From CAZKCI01 sp964551475 (GTDB lineage Bacteria; Auribacterota; Erginobacteria; Erginobacterales; CAZKCI01), in contig CAZKCI010000126.1 of NCBI GenBank assembly GCA_964551475.1, positions 1-14,589 on the forward strand: a DNA stretch of 14,589 bases. Reading direction: 5' to 3'. Below, piece by piece: positions 1 through 7,114 of the stretch; position 1 is the stretch's first letter; each line of letters starts with the position of its first letter. The notes under the pieces were generated by a model, which was not told the DNA's origin, searched no databases, and saw only the letters and a program-made list of their open reading frames with translations. A program made the translations under genes and the position numbers.

Positions 1-992
1 CTCCCCGGACGGGCGTCGAACTGGACGTACTCGGGGACGATCTTCTTTCCATAGACCACGTTGGCCAGACCGACATAGGGAATGGTAATCAAAAATCGGG
101 CGATCAGCCAGCTGAAAAATGCCAGGCGGTAGACGATGATCATCGGGGTCCCGATCGCCGCCGCCTCCAGCGTCGCCGTCCCGGAGACGACCAGGGCCAG
201 GTCGGCCGCGGCTAGAATCGCCTGGTTCCGCCCCGGGATGAGGGCCGCCGGCAGGCGCGAACGGGAGAGGTGGGACCGGGCCGCGGGGAGAAGGTCCTCG
301 GAGGCGACCGAGACCGCGAAGGCGGCCGACGGGAAGCGGCGACGGATGAGCTCGCCGGAACGGAGGAGAAGGGAGAGGTGGCGGCCGATCTCGCCGGGGC
401 GGGAGCCGGGGAGGAGGGCGATCACCGGGGAGCCGGTGAGGCCGAGAAGACGGCGAGACTCCTCTTTCCCGGGGACGGAAGCCATCGCATCGACAAGGGG
501 GTGGCCGACGAACTGGGCGGCGACGGCGTGGCGGCGGAAGAACTCCCGCTCGAATTCGAAGATCACCAGCAGATGGTCCACGCATTCCCGGATCGTCTTC
601 ACCCTTTTCTTCCCCCAGGCCCAGACCTGGGGGCTGATGTAGTAGATCACCCGGACACCCCGGGCATGGGCGGCGCGGGCGAAACGGAGGTTGAAACCCG
701 GGTAGTCGATGAGGACGACCGCGGACGGACGGCGCTCAGCGAGAACCCCGAGAAGACAGCGAAAGATCGCCCGGAAGCGCCGGAGCCCCTTGAAGGCCTC
801 CCAGAAGCCGACCACGCCGGTCTCTTCGATCCCCTGGACGATCTCCACCCCCGCCGCCGCCATTCGTCTTCCCCCCATCCCGAAGATCTTGATCTCCGGA
901 GCAAGGCGGAGGACCTCGCGGCAGAGGGCAGCCCCGTGGAGATCGCCGGAGGGCTCCCCGGCGATGATCATGATGCTTCTGTCTTCGGTCAT
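1..992 (-). CDS. lpxB: Lipid-A-disaccharide synthase LpxB (3' end beyond window)
   Basis: This is the glycosyltransferase (GT19) that joins UDP-2,3-diacylglucosamine and lipid X to make the lipid A disaccharide at the inner face of the cytoplasmic membrane. My translation of the reverse strand gives 330 complete codons with no stop before the left edge; E. coli LpxB is 382 aa, so roughly 50 C-terminal residues are missing. Visible family motifs are AGEPSGD (residues 11-17), an IDYPGFN segment near residue 95, YISPQVWAWGKKRV, VGHPLVDAM, LLPGSRPGEI, and SGTATLEAA followed by a hydrophobic stretch and PYVGLANVV. The ATG at 992-990 puts the first motif where the family has it. No strong Shine-Dalgarno is visible, and the ATG at codon 8 is a less likely alternative. 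It is the last visible gene of the envelope block and lies behind a 218-nt spacer that carries a repeat element. Identification is firm; only the truncation by the window limits it. Confidence 0.95.
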   Translation of the reverse strand, partial: MTEDRSIMIIAGEPSGDLHGAALCREVLRLAPEIKIFGMGGRRMAAAGVEIVQGIEETGVVGFWEAFKGLRRFRAIFRCLLGVLAERRPSAVVLIDYPGFNLRFARAAHARGVRVIYYISPQVWAWGKKRVKTIRECVDHLLVIFEFEREFFRRHAVAAQFVGHPLVDAMASVPGKEESRRLLGLTGSPVIALLPGSRPGEIGRHLSLLLRSGELIRRRFPSAAFAVSVASEDLLPAARSHLSRSRLPAALIPGRNQAILAAADLALVVSGTATLEAAAIGTPMIIVYRLAFFSWLIARFLITIPYVGLANVVYGKKIVPEYVQFDARPG

Positions 993-1210
993 GGCTGAAT
1001 CCCGGCCCGGCGGGCACGGCAAAAGAAAGCCGCCGATTACGCGGATTAATGTCCGGCTTGTTTTTCAGCTATCGACGGATAATAACCAGAGAACCGTCTG
1101 TACGCGAGACACAATACAAGTACAAGATCAAGCAGACTATTCCGCTTTTCTTAATCCGCTAAATTCCGCGTAATCCGCGGCTTATTTCGGCTGCGGTTTC
1201 TTCGCCGTCC
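993..1210. repeat. Spacer with terminal-inverted-repeat element
   Basis: This 218-nt spacer between the oxidoreductase and lpxB holds no gene. Positions 1027-1045 read AAGCCGCCGATTACGCGGA. The reverse complement of 1165-1183 is the same 19-mer with one change (C to G at position 8). The two arms bound an element of about 157 bp whose interior is AT-richer than the surrounding genes. A second partial copy of the motif (GCGGATTAAG type) sits just inside the right arm at 1149-1160. A lone copy of the arm occurs at 7071-7092, near bamA. No open reading frame or transposase is present inside, so it looks like a small non-autonomous or palindromic intergenic repeat. Its mobility is inference. Confidence 0.6.
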
Positions 1211-2200
1211 TTACCCCCCCAGGCTTTCTTTCCACTCCTCCTTGGACTTGGCCTGAAGGTCGGCGAGACGGCGGCGATATTTGTTCACATCTTCGATGAT
1301 CTCCATCGCCACCTTGAGCGCCTCCAGGCCGTGCTCCGCCGGCACCTGGGGGATTCCGCCCAGCTTGACGGACTCGACGAAGGAGCGCAGCTCCATTCTC
1401 AAGGGCTCCCCGGGAGAAACCGGGATCTGCTCAGTGACAATGGCGCCTTTCTCCCGGCGCAGAACCTTGATCTTCTGGGCCATGTAGTCGAGCGAGATGT
1501 AGGCGTCGTCCTGGTAAACGCGAATCTTGCGCATCCGCTCGGGCGAAACGCGGCTGGCGGAGACGCTGGCGACGCAGCCGTTCTTGAAGACGATCCGGGC
1601 GTTGGCGATATCGTCATGCTCGGTGAGGATGGGCGTGCCCAGGGCGGTGATGCTCTCCACCTCCGAGGCGACCAGGTGGAGGATGATGTCGAGATCGTGG
1701 ATCATCAGATCGAGGATCACGCTCACGTCGGTCCCCCGGGGCTGGAAGGGGGCTTGGCGGTGGCACTCGATGTAGCGGGGCTCCCTCAATATCTTCTCCA
1801 GGACCAGGACCGCCGGGTTGAACCGCTCCACGTGGCCGACCTGGATGAGAATGCCGTTTTTCTCGGCGTGGCGGAGGAGAAGGCTGGCCTGGCGGACGGT
1901 CTCGGTGAACGGCTTTTCCACCATCAGGTGGAAACCCCGCTTCAGAAGCCGGTGGGCGACCGAGAAATGCTGGCGGGTGGGGACGACCACGCTCACCCCC
2001 TCGAGAGCGTCGGGGAGCTCGTCGACGGTTTTCACCGCCCGGGTCCGGCAGGCGGCGGCGACGGACTGGGCCCGGGCGAAGTCGGCATCCACCACGCCCA
2101 GGAGTTCCACGTCCGGCATCTCCGAGTAGATCTTCGCGTGGCGGGAGCCGAGGGAGCCGACGCCGACCACCGCAATTTTTACTTTGTCCATAGGCGACAT
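1211..2200 (-). CDS. Gfo/Idh/MocA family NAD(P)-dependent oxidoreductase of the lpx cluster
   Basis: This is a 329-aa sugar-type dehydrogenase. The N-terminal Rossmann fold shows GVGSLGSRHA (residues 13-22, GxGxxG). The hallmark EKP triad is at 95-97 (MVEKPF), GHVERFNP follows at 122-129, and the catalytic-type Asp/His pattern DLMIHDLD is at 164-171. The C-terminal half fits the family's substrate-binding sheet. Placement directly before lpxB recalls GnnA, the UDP-GlcNAc 3-dehydrogenase encoded between lpxA and lpxB in Acidithiobacillus, which works with the transaminase GnnB to build amide-linked lipid A. No gnnB is visible here, so that role is inference only. Two starts are possible: ATG at 2200, with AGG immediately adjacent, or ATG at 2191 (codon 4), with AGGA 8 nt upstream. 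The second has the better ribosome-binding spacing. The substrate is unknown. Confidence 0.9.
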   Translation of the reverse strand: MSPMDKVKIAVVGVGSLGSRHAKIYSEMPDVELLGVVDADFARAQSVAAACRTRAVKTVDELPDALEGVSVVVPTRQHFSVAHRLLKRGFHLMVEKPFTETVRQASLLLRHAEKNGILIQVGHVERFNPAVLVLEKILREPRYIECHRQAPFQPRGTDVSVILDLMIHDLDIILHLVASEVESITALGTPILTEHDDIANARIVFKNGCVASVSASRVSPERMRKIRVYQDDAYISLDYMAQKIKVLRREKGAIVTEQIPVSPGEPLRMELRSFVESVKLGGIPQVPAEHGLEALKVAMEIIEDVNKYRRRLADLQAKSKEEWKESLGG

Positions 2201-2248
2201 CCTGACGGGATCATCTCCGGTGACCTGGCGAGATACGCCGGCCGGGTT

Positions 2249-2367
2249 GATGGGTCAGGGTAAGGATGTTGGTCTAGTCGATGGGTCAGGTTGATGGTGC
2301 GGCCGGGCGGCGAGGAAACCTATCCCCTAACCCATCGACCAGTCCCACTTCCTAACCCTTACCCATC
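2249..2367. repeat. Long imperfect inverted repeat, GGGTAAGG-type (copy 1)
   Basis: The left arm 2249-2290 and the reverse complement of the right arm 2326-2367 align without gaps over 42 nt with 35 identities by eye. Both are built from degenerate G-rich 6-8-mers such as GATGGGT, CAGGGTAAGG and GTCGATGGGT. The central 35 nt are the loop. The element fills most of the spacer between fabZ (stop at 2372) and the oxidoreductase. The same family recurs at 3675-3790. As RNA it could form a long hairpin, but no U-tract follows, so it is not a classical terminator. Confidence 0.8.
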
Positions 2368-2371
2368 TACC

Positions 2372-2824
2372 CTATTCTACCAGCTGGAACATCAACTCCG
2401 CTTCGGCCGCCACCTTGCCGTCCACGAGAGCCTTGGCCCGGACCTTAAGAAGGCGGCTCTTCATGGTGATGACCTCGGACTCCAGGCGGAGCTGGTCGCC
2501 AGGACGGACCGCCCGGCGGAAGCGGGCCCTGTCGATGGCCAGGAAGTAGGCGAGCGCCCCCGGCTTCTTCGCCCGCTTGAGGAGGAGAATCCCGGAGAGC
2601 TGGGCCAGCGCTTCCAGGATCAGCACGCCCGGCATCACCGGGGAGACTGGAAAATGGCCGGTGAAGAAATGCTCGTTGTAGGTGACGTTCTTGATCCCCA
2701 CCACCCGTTTCTCTTCCTCCAGCTCCAGCACCCGGTCGACCAGCAGGAAGGGATAGCGGTGGGGCATGATCGCGATGATCTGATCGATGTCCATCACCGG
2801 TGCGGCGGGCTTCGGCTCATCCAT
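2372..2824 (-). CDS. fabZ: (3R)-hydroxyacyl-ACP dehydratase FabZ
   Basis: FabZ dehydrates (3R)-hydroxyacyl-ACP to trans-2-enoyl-ACP in type II fatty acid synthesis, and competes with lipid A synthesis for hydroxyacyl-ACP, which explains its usual place in lpx clusters. The 150-aa hot-dog protein matches the family length (E. coli 151). It shows PHRYPFLLVDRV (21-32), the active-site segment HFFTGHFPVSPVMPGVLILEALAQ (catalytic His57 and Glu71), and the later segment RFRRAVRPGD. Its ATG overlaps the end of lpxC by 8 nt (ATGGATGA), so the two are very probably translationally coupled. The gene that often follows, lpxA, is not here; an inverted repeat and the Gfo/Idh gene come next. Confidence 0.97.
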   Translation of the reverse strand: MDEPKPAAPVMDIDQIIAIMPHRYPFLLVDRVLELEEEKRVVGIKNVTYNEHFFTGHFPVSPVMPGVLILEALAQLSGILLLKRAKKPGALAYFLAIDRARFRRAVRPGDQLRLESEVITMKSRLLKVRAKALVDGKVAAEAELMFQLVE

Positions 2825-3665
2825 GACACGTCTCCATGAGCGCGGCGATGAAACGCGCGTGCAGTTCGTGGCCGGCCTTGAGGGCGATCACCTCGGCCTT
2901 GAGCCTTTTCCCCAGAAGGACCAGGTCGCCCGTGAGGTCGAGAATCTTGTGGCGGACGCATTCGTCGGGGAAACGCAACCCCTCCCGGCTAAAAACGGCG
3001 TCTTCTCCGATGACCACGGTGTTGTCGAGGCTGGTCCCCTTGATCAGCCCCTCCTCGATCAGGGCCAGGGCGTCCCGGAGGAAACCAAAGGTCCGGGCGG
3101 GAGCGACCTCCTCGACAAAGGTCCCCTCCTCGATCCGAACGGAAAGATACTGGGAGCGCAAGAGCGGGCGATCGAAAGCGACCGCGTAGTGGATGGTCAG
3201 AGCGGCGGCCGGGAAAGCCGCGACCATCCCCTCCTCTCCCCCCACCTTCAGGGGGGAGGCGAGGACGCAGTACTCCCGCTCCTTCGCCTGCTCCTCGATC
3301 CCCGCTTCCCGCAAAGCCCGCACGAAGGGCAGGGCCGAGCCGTCCAGGATCGGCAGCTCCTGGCCGTCCACCTCCGCCCGGAGGTTGTCGACTCCCAGGC
3401 CGGCGGCGGCGGCCAGCAGATGCTCCACCACCCGCACCTCGGCGCCGTTCGCTTTGAGAGCGGTGCCCCGGGCGGTCCCGGCCAGACAGGCGATCCGGGC
3501 CGGGATCTCCGGCTTCCCCGGAAGATCGGAGCGCGCGAAAACCACGCCGCTCCCGGCGGCGGCCGGGGAGAGAACCAGCGTGGCGGGGCGGCCGGAATGG
3601 ACGCCCAGCCCGCTCAACGCCACCCGTCCGCGGATTGTCCTCTCGCGATCGGACATCCTCATCAT
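2817..3665 (-). CDS. lpxC: UDP-3-O-acyl-N-acetylglucosamine deacetylase LpxC
   Basis: This zinc amidase catalyses the committed step of lipid A synthesis, deacetylating UDP-3-O-acyl-GlcNAc in the cytoplasm. The 282-aa product has the two-domain LpxC pattern. An N-terminal GLGVHSGRPATL (19-30) is followed by EHLLAA (81-86), whose His82 is a zinc ligand. In the second domain HKILDLTGD (239-247) gives His239 and Asp243, the other zinc ligands, and GHELHARF around His266 gives the catalytic histidine. It ends 8 nt inside fabZ. The start is ATG at 3665 with no recognisable Shine-Dalgarno; the upstream DNA is the repeat at 3675-3790. ATGs at 3662 and 3656 are alternatives, but neither has a better site. 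LpxC is normally controlled by proteolysis, which cannot be judged here. Confidence 0.97.
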   Translation of the reverse strand: MMRMSDRERTIRGRVALSGLGVHSGRPATLVLSPAAAGSGVVFARSDLPGKPEIPARIACLAGTARGTALKANGAEVRVVEHLLAAAAGLGVDNLRAEVDGQELPILDGSALPFVRALREAGIEEQAKEREYCVLASPLKVGGEEGMVAAFPAAALTIHYAVAFDRPLLRSQYLSVRIEEGTFVEEVAPARTFGFLRDALALIEEGLIKGTSLDNTVVIGEDAVFSREGLRFPDECVRHKILDLTGDLVLLGKRLKAEVIALKAGHELHARFIAALMETCHG

Positions 3666-3674
3666 ACCGGGCTA

Positions 3675-3790
3675 GGGTTAGGGTAAGGAAGTAGGTTTGG
3701 TCATTGGGTAAGGTCGATGGTCTGGCCTGCGGCTGTGCCGCCGCCATCACCCTGACCTATATACCAGACCCACTTCTTAACCTTGACCTT
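3675..3790. repeat. Long imperfect inverted repeat, GGGTAAGG-type (copy 2)
   Basis: The left arm (about 3675-3720) and the reverse complement of the right arm (about 3744-3790) are similar imperfect repeats. They share a core such as AAGAAGTGGGTCTGGT with the arms of the element at 2249-2367. It starts ten bases from the lpxC start codon and ends at the ompH stop codon, so it occupies essentially the whole spacer. The arms have diverged more than in copy 1. No coding potential and no U-tract. Confidence 0.7.
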
Positions 3791-4317
3791 CAGTTATTCT
3801 TGTTAAGTTCCTCCAGGACGTCCTTGGTGATGTCGAGGGAGGGGTCTTTGTAGAGAACCATCTCGCCCAGGAAAACCAGGCTGTAGCCCATGGCCTGGGC
3901 CTTGACCTGAACCGTGTCGCGGATCTCCTTCTCGAGCTTCTTGCGCTCGCTCGAGATCTTCAGCTCCAGGCTCTCCTCCACGTCCTGGCGGTACCTCTTC
4001 AGGGCCATGGTCTTCTCCAGGATCTCCTCCTCCTTCTTCATCCGGGCGTCGGCGGAAAGCAGGTCCTTTTCGGCCTTGAGCTTCTTGATCTCGGCCACCA
4101 GCTTCTCGGTCTCGGCCTCCTTCTCCTTCATCTCGCTCTCGAGGCGCGCCAGCATCTTTTCCGCCTTGCCGTAGCCGCGCATCACCTCGTCGAGGTTCAC
4201 GTAGCCGATCTTGAGACCGACGGTCGCGGGGGCGGCGGCCACGGGCGCATCCTCGCCCCGGGCCGTGAGCGGCATCAGCAGGCCGACCATCGCTGCTACG
4301 ATAAAGACTTTCTTCAC
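3790..4317 (-). CDS. Periplasmic chaperone OmpH/Skp family
   Basis: Skp/OmpH trimers hold unfolded outer-membrane proteins in the periplasm and pass them to BamA, encoded just upstream. From the GTG at 4317-4315 the product is 175 aa, close to the family's 160-180. It has a signal peptide (KKVFIVAAMVGLLMPLTARG, 2-21), a short segment KIGYVNLDEVMRGYGKAEK (36-54) typical of the OmpH N-terminus, and then a highly charged coiled coil (about 55-135) forming the tentacles. A C-terminal return strand carries YSLVFLGEMVLYKDPSLDIT. I chose GTG because AAGGAGGG lies six bases upstream and the signal peptide starts there. An in-frame ATG at 4419 would prepend 34 residues encoded by a REP-like repeat and is rejected. 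Confidence 0.92.
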   Translation of the reverse strand: MKKVFIVAAMVGLLMPLTARGEDAPVAAAPATVGLKIGYVNLDEVMRGYGKAEKMLARLESEMKEKEAETEKLVAEIKKLKAEKDLLSADARMKKEEEILEKTMALKRYRQDVEESLELKISSERKKLEKEIRDTVQVKAQAMGYSLVFLGEMVLYKDPSLDITKDVLEELNKNN

Positions 4318-4322
4318 GTCTA

Positions 4323-4330
4323 CCCTCCTT
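4323..4330 (-). promoter_or_regulatory. Shine-Dalgarno deciding the ompH GTG start
   Basis: The minus strand reads AAGGAGGG here. A spacing of about 6 nt from AGGAGG to the GTG at 4317-4315 makes this one of the strongest ribosome-binding sites in the window and fixes the non-ATG start. Confidence 0.75.
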
Positions 4331-4351
4331 GTTTGAGCATGCTTGCGGTCA

Positions 4352-4421
4352 TTGTGGGAGCGGCGTCTCTGCCGCGATCCGACCGAGCCGACGGATCGGG
4401 CCGAGGACGGCCCTCCCACAA
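4352..4421. repeat. REP-like hairpin doublet (copy 1), upstream of ompH
   Basis: Two 26-nt units face each other: 4352-4377 and the reverse complement of 4396-4421. Both start TTGTGGGAG and then fold into a 5-bp GC hairpin, GCGGC/GCCGC in one and GGGCC/GGCCC in the other, ending in GA. The units differ at two stem positions, and both changes are compensated on the opposite side, so the pairing is kept. The spacer 4378-4395 is itself palindromic at its ends (TCCG...CGGA). A GTGG/GTAG head before a hairpin, in inverted pairs, is the layout of REP/BIME sequences associated with RAYT (TnpA-REP) transposases. No such transposase gene is in the window. Confidence 0.75.
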
Positions 4422-4572
4422 GGAAACAGTAAAAGCGACACCAGTGATCAGTAATCAGTGAAGCGCGAAAAAGCGCACGCCTGCGTCTTTTCCTTCAGCC
4501 TTCAGTATCTCTGCCTGCCTACAGGCGAAATCTTCCTGTCATCCGCGACACCCTTAAATCCGGTCTCCGGCT
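4422..4572. other. Non-coding spacer between bamA and ompH with decayed repeat
   Basis: No gene is supported here. Positions 4443-4461 contain AGTGATC/AGTAATC/AGTGAAG-type heptamers, and 4492-4506 contains TTCAGCC/TTCAGTA units in the opposite sense, suggesting a worn inverted heptamer array like the others in this window. The arms no longer pair well. A small GC hairpin, GCCTGCCTACAGGC, lies at about 4512-4525. Nothing resembles a promoter clearly. Confidence 0.4.
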
Positions 4573-6915
4573 CTAGAAAGCATAACCGATGTTGAAGTTG
4601 AAGCGGCCGCCGGCGTCGTTCCAGCGGTCGGGCCCCCAGCGCAGCGGCCAGCCGTAGTCGAGCTTGATCGGGCCGATGGGCAGGTACAGGCGCAAGCCGA
4701 AACCGGCGGCGGAGTTCAGTGACTTCAGCCACGGGTCGCTCAGGATGTCGAGCGGCTCGTCGCCGGGCTGGACGACCTGCATGGAGTCGTCCACCCAGAC
4801 GTTGCCGATGTCGAAGAAGAGCGCGCCCCGGATGGTGTTCTCCCAGATGGGGAAGGTGTACTCCACCGACCCCAGGAGCATGGAGTCGCCCCCGATCGGG
4901 TCTTCGGTCACGGGGTCGAACGGCCCCACCTCGCGGTAGCGGAAGCCCCGGATGGAGTTGGCGCCCCCCAGGAAGAACCGCTCGTAGACGGGGACGACCT
5001 CGGTGTCCCCGTAGGGCTGGGCCGAACCGGCCATCAGGCGGAAGCCCAGGATGTGCCCCTGGAAGATCGAGTAGTAGAGGGAGCCGGAGAAAATGGTCTT
5101 GGTGAAATCCTTGTCCCCGCCCAGGATCCCCCCGGCCACCTCGCAGGTGAGGCTGGTGTTCACCCCCCGGCTGGGGATGAGGTAGCTGTCGCGGGTGTCG
5201 TAGCTCAGCCCCGGGGTGAGGCTGGAGATCAGGTTCGTCCCCTCCTCGAGCTTGATGTCCGGCCAGGCATCGTCTTCGACATCGTAGATCTCCACCTGCT
5301 CGAGCGTGTAGGTGAGGTTGGCTTCGAGATAATCGACGATCCGCCGGCGCAGCCGGATATCCCCGCCTTTGCGCCGCTCACTGTAGTCCTCCCAGGACCA
5401 GTCCCTCCGGTAGAGATCGACTCCGAAAGAGAGGGGAATGCCGAAGAGCCAGGGCTCGGTGAAGGAGAGCTCGTAGTTTTCCCGGGTCGTCCCGAACTCG
5501 CCCCGCAGGCGGATCTTCTGGCCGGCCCCCAGAAAGTTCGGCCAGTGAAAGAGGTCGAAGTTCCCCAGGCCGATCTCGGCGAAGCCGATCAGGTCGTCGA
5601 TCGAGCTGTAGCCGAAACCGAAAAGAAACTCCCCGGTCTTCTTCTCCTCCACCCGGACCAGGAGGTCCTTGCGCCCCGGCTCCTCGCTCGCCACCGGGTC
5701 GATCGTCACCTTCTGGAAGAAGCCCAGGTTGGAGAGCCGCTCCTCGCTCCGGCGGATCTTGATCCCGTCGCAGACCTCGCCGGGGCGGACCGCCAGCTCG
5801 CGGCGGATCACCGTGTCCTTGGTCACGGTGTTTCCGCTGACGTCGATCCGGTTGATGTAGGAAAGGCCGTTCTCCCGGATGGCGTAGGAGACGTTCATCC
5901 GGTCCGCGGCGGGGTCGTAGACGCTGGAGGGGCGGACCACCGCGTCGATGTAGCCCTTGGAGGAGTAGAAGTCCTGCAGGGCGCGGACGTCGGTCCGCAC
6001 CGCCTGGTAGGAGAAGACGCCCTCCGGCTTGAGGGCGAGCAGGGCGCGCAGCTCGGCCTCCGAAAAGACCTCGTTCCCGGAAAGGCCGATGGAGCCGGCC
6101 GCGTAGCGCTTGCCTTCCTCGATCGCGATGGCGATGAAGATCGACCCCTTGTCCGGGCTGAAGGTCTGGCCGGTTTTCAGCACCTTCATGTCCAGGTAAC
6201 CCTGCTCGTGGCAGTACTGGGCGATCTTCTCCAGGTCGGCGGCGAACTCCTCCCGGCGGAAGATTCCGGTATGGAGGATCCCGAACATGGAGCGGGAATG
6301 GGTCTCCATCTGGCCGAGGAGGTCGTCGGGATCAAGAGCCTTTGTCCCCGAGATCGTGATCCGCTTGATCCGGGCCTCGTGCCCCTCGGAGACGACGAAG
6401 ATCACGGTCGCCTCGCCGCTCTCCGGGTGCGGCTTGATCTGGTAGTCGACCGTGGCCTGGAGATAGCCGTCCTTTTCGTAGAGCTCGAAGATCTTGGCGG
6501 CGTCCTCTTGCAGGGTGGGCTCGGAGAGGGGCTCTCCGGCGGCGGCGGCGATCTCCTCCAGAAGCTTCTCGCTGGAGAATTCCCGGTTCCCTTCGAAGAC
6601 GATGCGGGTGACCGTCGGTTTCTCCTCCACCCGAAAAACGACCAGGAAACCGGCCGCGCCCTGATCCTTGACGTCCACGGAAACCGAGGCCAAGGGGCCC
6701 CAGTCGTAGAGGCGCTTCAGGTCGGCGTTGAGGATCTCCTGGGAATAGGGCTGGCCGGCCTTGGTCTTGACCCGGCTCAGGACCGCATCCGAGCTCAGGC
6801 GGACGTTTCCCTCCACCCGAACCTCCGCCACCGCGTTGTCCCGGGCGGCCCCGGCGAGAGTCGAGACGAGAAGAATCCCCGCGAGGGCGATGAGCAAACC
6901 GCAGAACGATCTCAT
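4573..6915 (-). CDS. bamA: Outer membrane protein assembly factor BamA
   Basis: BamA is the Omp85 core of the complex that folds beta-barrel proteins into the outer membrane. From ATG 6915 the product is 780 aa (E. coli 810). It has a signal peptide (about 1-24, MRSFCGLLIALAGILLVSTL then AGA), five POTRA domains at about 27-99, 101-180, 183-269, 271-350 and 352-426, each with the recurring V-x-GN or similar first-strand motif, and then a 16-strand barrel. The barrel includes FTEPWLFG, YDTRDS, the conserved loop-6 motif RGF in SIRGFRYREVGP, and the terminal strand FNFNIGYAF ending in Phe. The start is chosen because the signal peptide begins there and GGAG lies 5 nt upstream. An ATG at 7053 would add 46 residues read through a repeat. 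It is followed by ompH, its functional partner. Confidence 0.96.
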   Translation of the reverse strand: MRSFCGLLIALAGILLVSTLAGAARDNAVAEVRVEGNVRLSSDAVLSRVKTKAGQPYSQEILNADLKRLYDWGPLASVSVDVKDQGAAGFLVVFRVEEKPTVTRIVFEGNREFSSEKLLEEIAAAAGEPLSEPTLQEDAAKIFELYEKDGYLQATVDYQIKPHPESGEATVIFVVSEGHEARIKRITISGTKALDPDDLLGQMETHSRSMFGILHTGIFRREEFAADLEKIAQYCHEQGYLDMKVLKTGQTFSPDKGSIFIAIAIEEGKRYAAGSIGLSGNEVFSEAELRALLALKPEGVFSYQAVRTDVRALQDFYSSKGYIDAVVRPSSVYDPAADRMNVSYAIRENGLSYINRIDVSGNTVTKDTVIRRELAVRPGEVCDGIKIRRSEERLSNLGFFQKVTIDPVASEEPGRKDLLVRVEEKKTGEFLFGFGYSSIDDLIGFAEIGLGNFDLFHWPNFLGAGQKIRLRGEFGTTRENYELSFTEPWLFGIPLSFGVDLYRRDWSWEDYSERRKGGDIRLRRRIVDYLEANLTYTLEQVEIYDVEDDAWPDIKLEEGTNLISSLTPGLSYDTRDSYLIPSRGVNTSLTCEVAGGILGGDKDFTKTIFSGSLYYSIFQGHILGFRLMAGSAQPYGDTEVVPVYERFFLGGANSIRGFRYREVGPFDPVTEDPIGGDSMLLGSVEYTFPIWENTIRGALFFDIGNVWVDDSMQVVQPGDEPLDILSDPWLKSLNSAAGFGLRLYLPIGPIKLDYGWPLRWGPDRWNDAGGRFNFNIGYAF

Positions 6916-6943
6916 CAACGCTCCGGTCGGGCGCAGGCAGGCC

Positions 6944-7007
6944 CTGTAGGCCGGTTCTGCGAACCGGCGTCCCAGCCGCCGCGCCCGCTCGCAGAGCGGG
7001 CCTACAG
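6944..7007. repeat. REP-like hairpin doublet (copy 2), upstream of bamA
   Basis: Two 26-nt units face each other, 6944-6969 and 6982-7007. Each reads CTGTAGG and then a 6-bp stem around the same loop CTGCG: CCGGTT/AACCGG in one, CCCGCT/AGCGGG in the other. The only four differences between the units form two compensated base pairs (G-C to C-G and T-A to C-G), strong evidence that the hairpin is what is conserved. The plan equals that of the doublet at 4352-4421 although the stem sequence differs. It lies 29 nt upstream of the bamA start. Confidence 0.8.
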
Positions 7008-7070
7008 AATCGTAGCGGGGCGATTTCAATTTAGGTACGGTTCGCTCCATCAATCATTGCCTGCCGTTAA

Positions 7071-7092
7071 TAATCCGCGTAATCCGCGGCTT
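7071..7092. repeat. Solitary copy of the 1027-1183 element arm
   Basis: The reverse complement reads AAGCCGCGGATTACGCGGAT (7073-7092). It matches the right arm of the element near lpxB over 19 of 19 positions and its left arm with one change. No second arm is visible nearby, so this is a half or a remnant. It lies in the 199-nt spacer between dnaB and bamA, next to the hairpin doublet. Confidence 0.6.
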
Positions 7093-7114
7093 GGTTTGTG
7101 ACCGGACGAGCGTT

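Noticed and set aside
270..998. Plus-strand open frame of 242 codons near the left edge
   Set aside because: The minus strand encodes LpxB over the whole stretch with all its motifs; the plus-strand frame is acidic low-complexity shadow.
6916..7053. A 46-residue N-terminal extension of BamA from ATG 7053
   Set aside because: It would be read through the REP-like hairpin doublet, is Arg-rich, and precedes a good signal peptide that has its own ATG and GGAG.
5053..7101. A 682-codon open frame on the plus strand opposite bamA
   Set aside because: It is the mirror of a GC-rich gene: low-complexity Gly/Asp/Val/Leu-rich translation without family motifs, whereas the minus strand encodes an unmistakable BamA.
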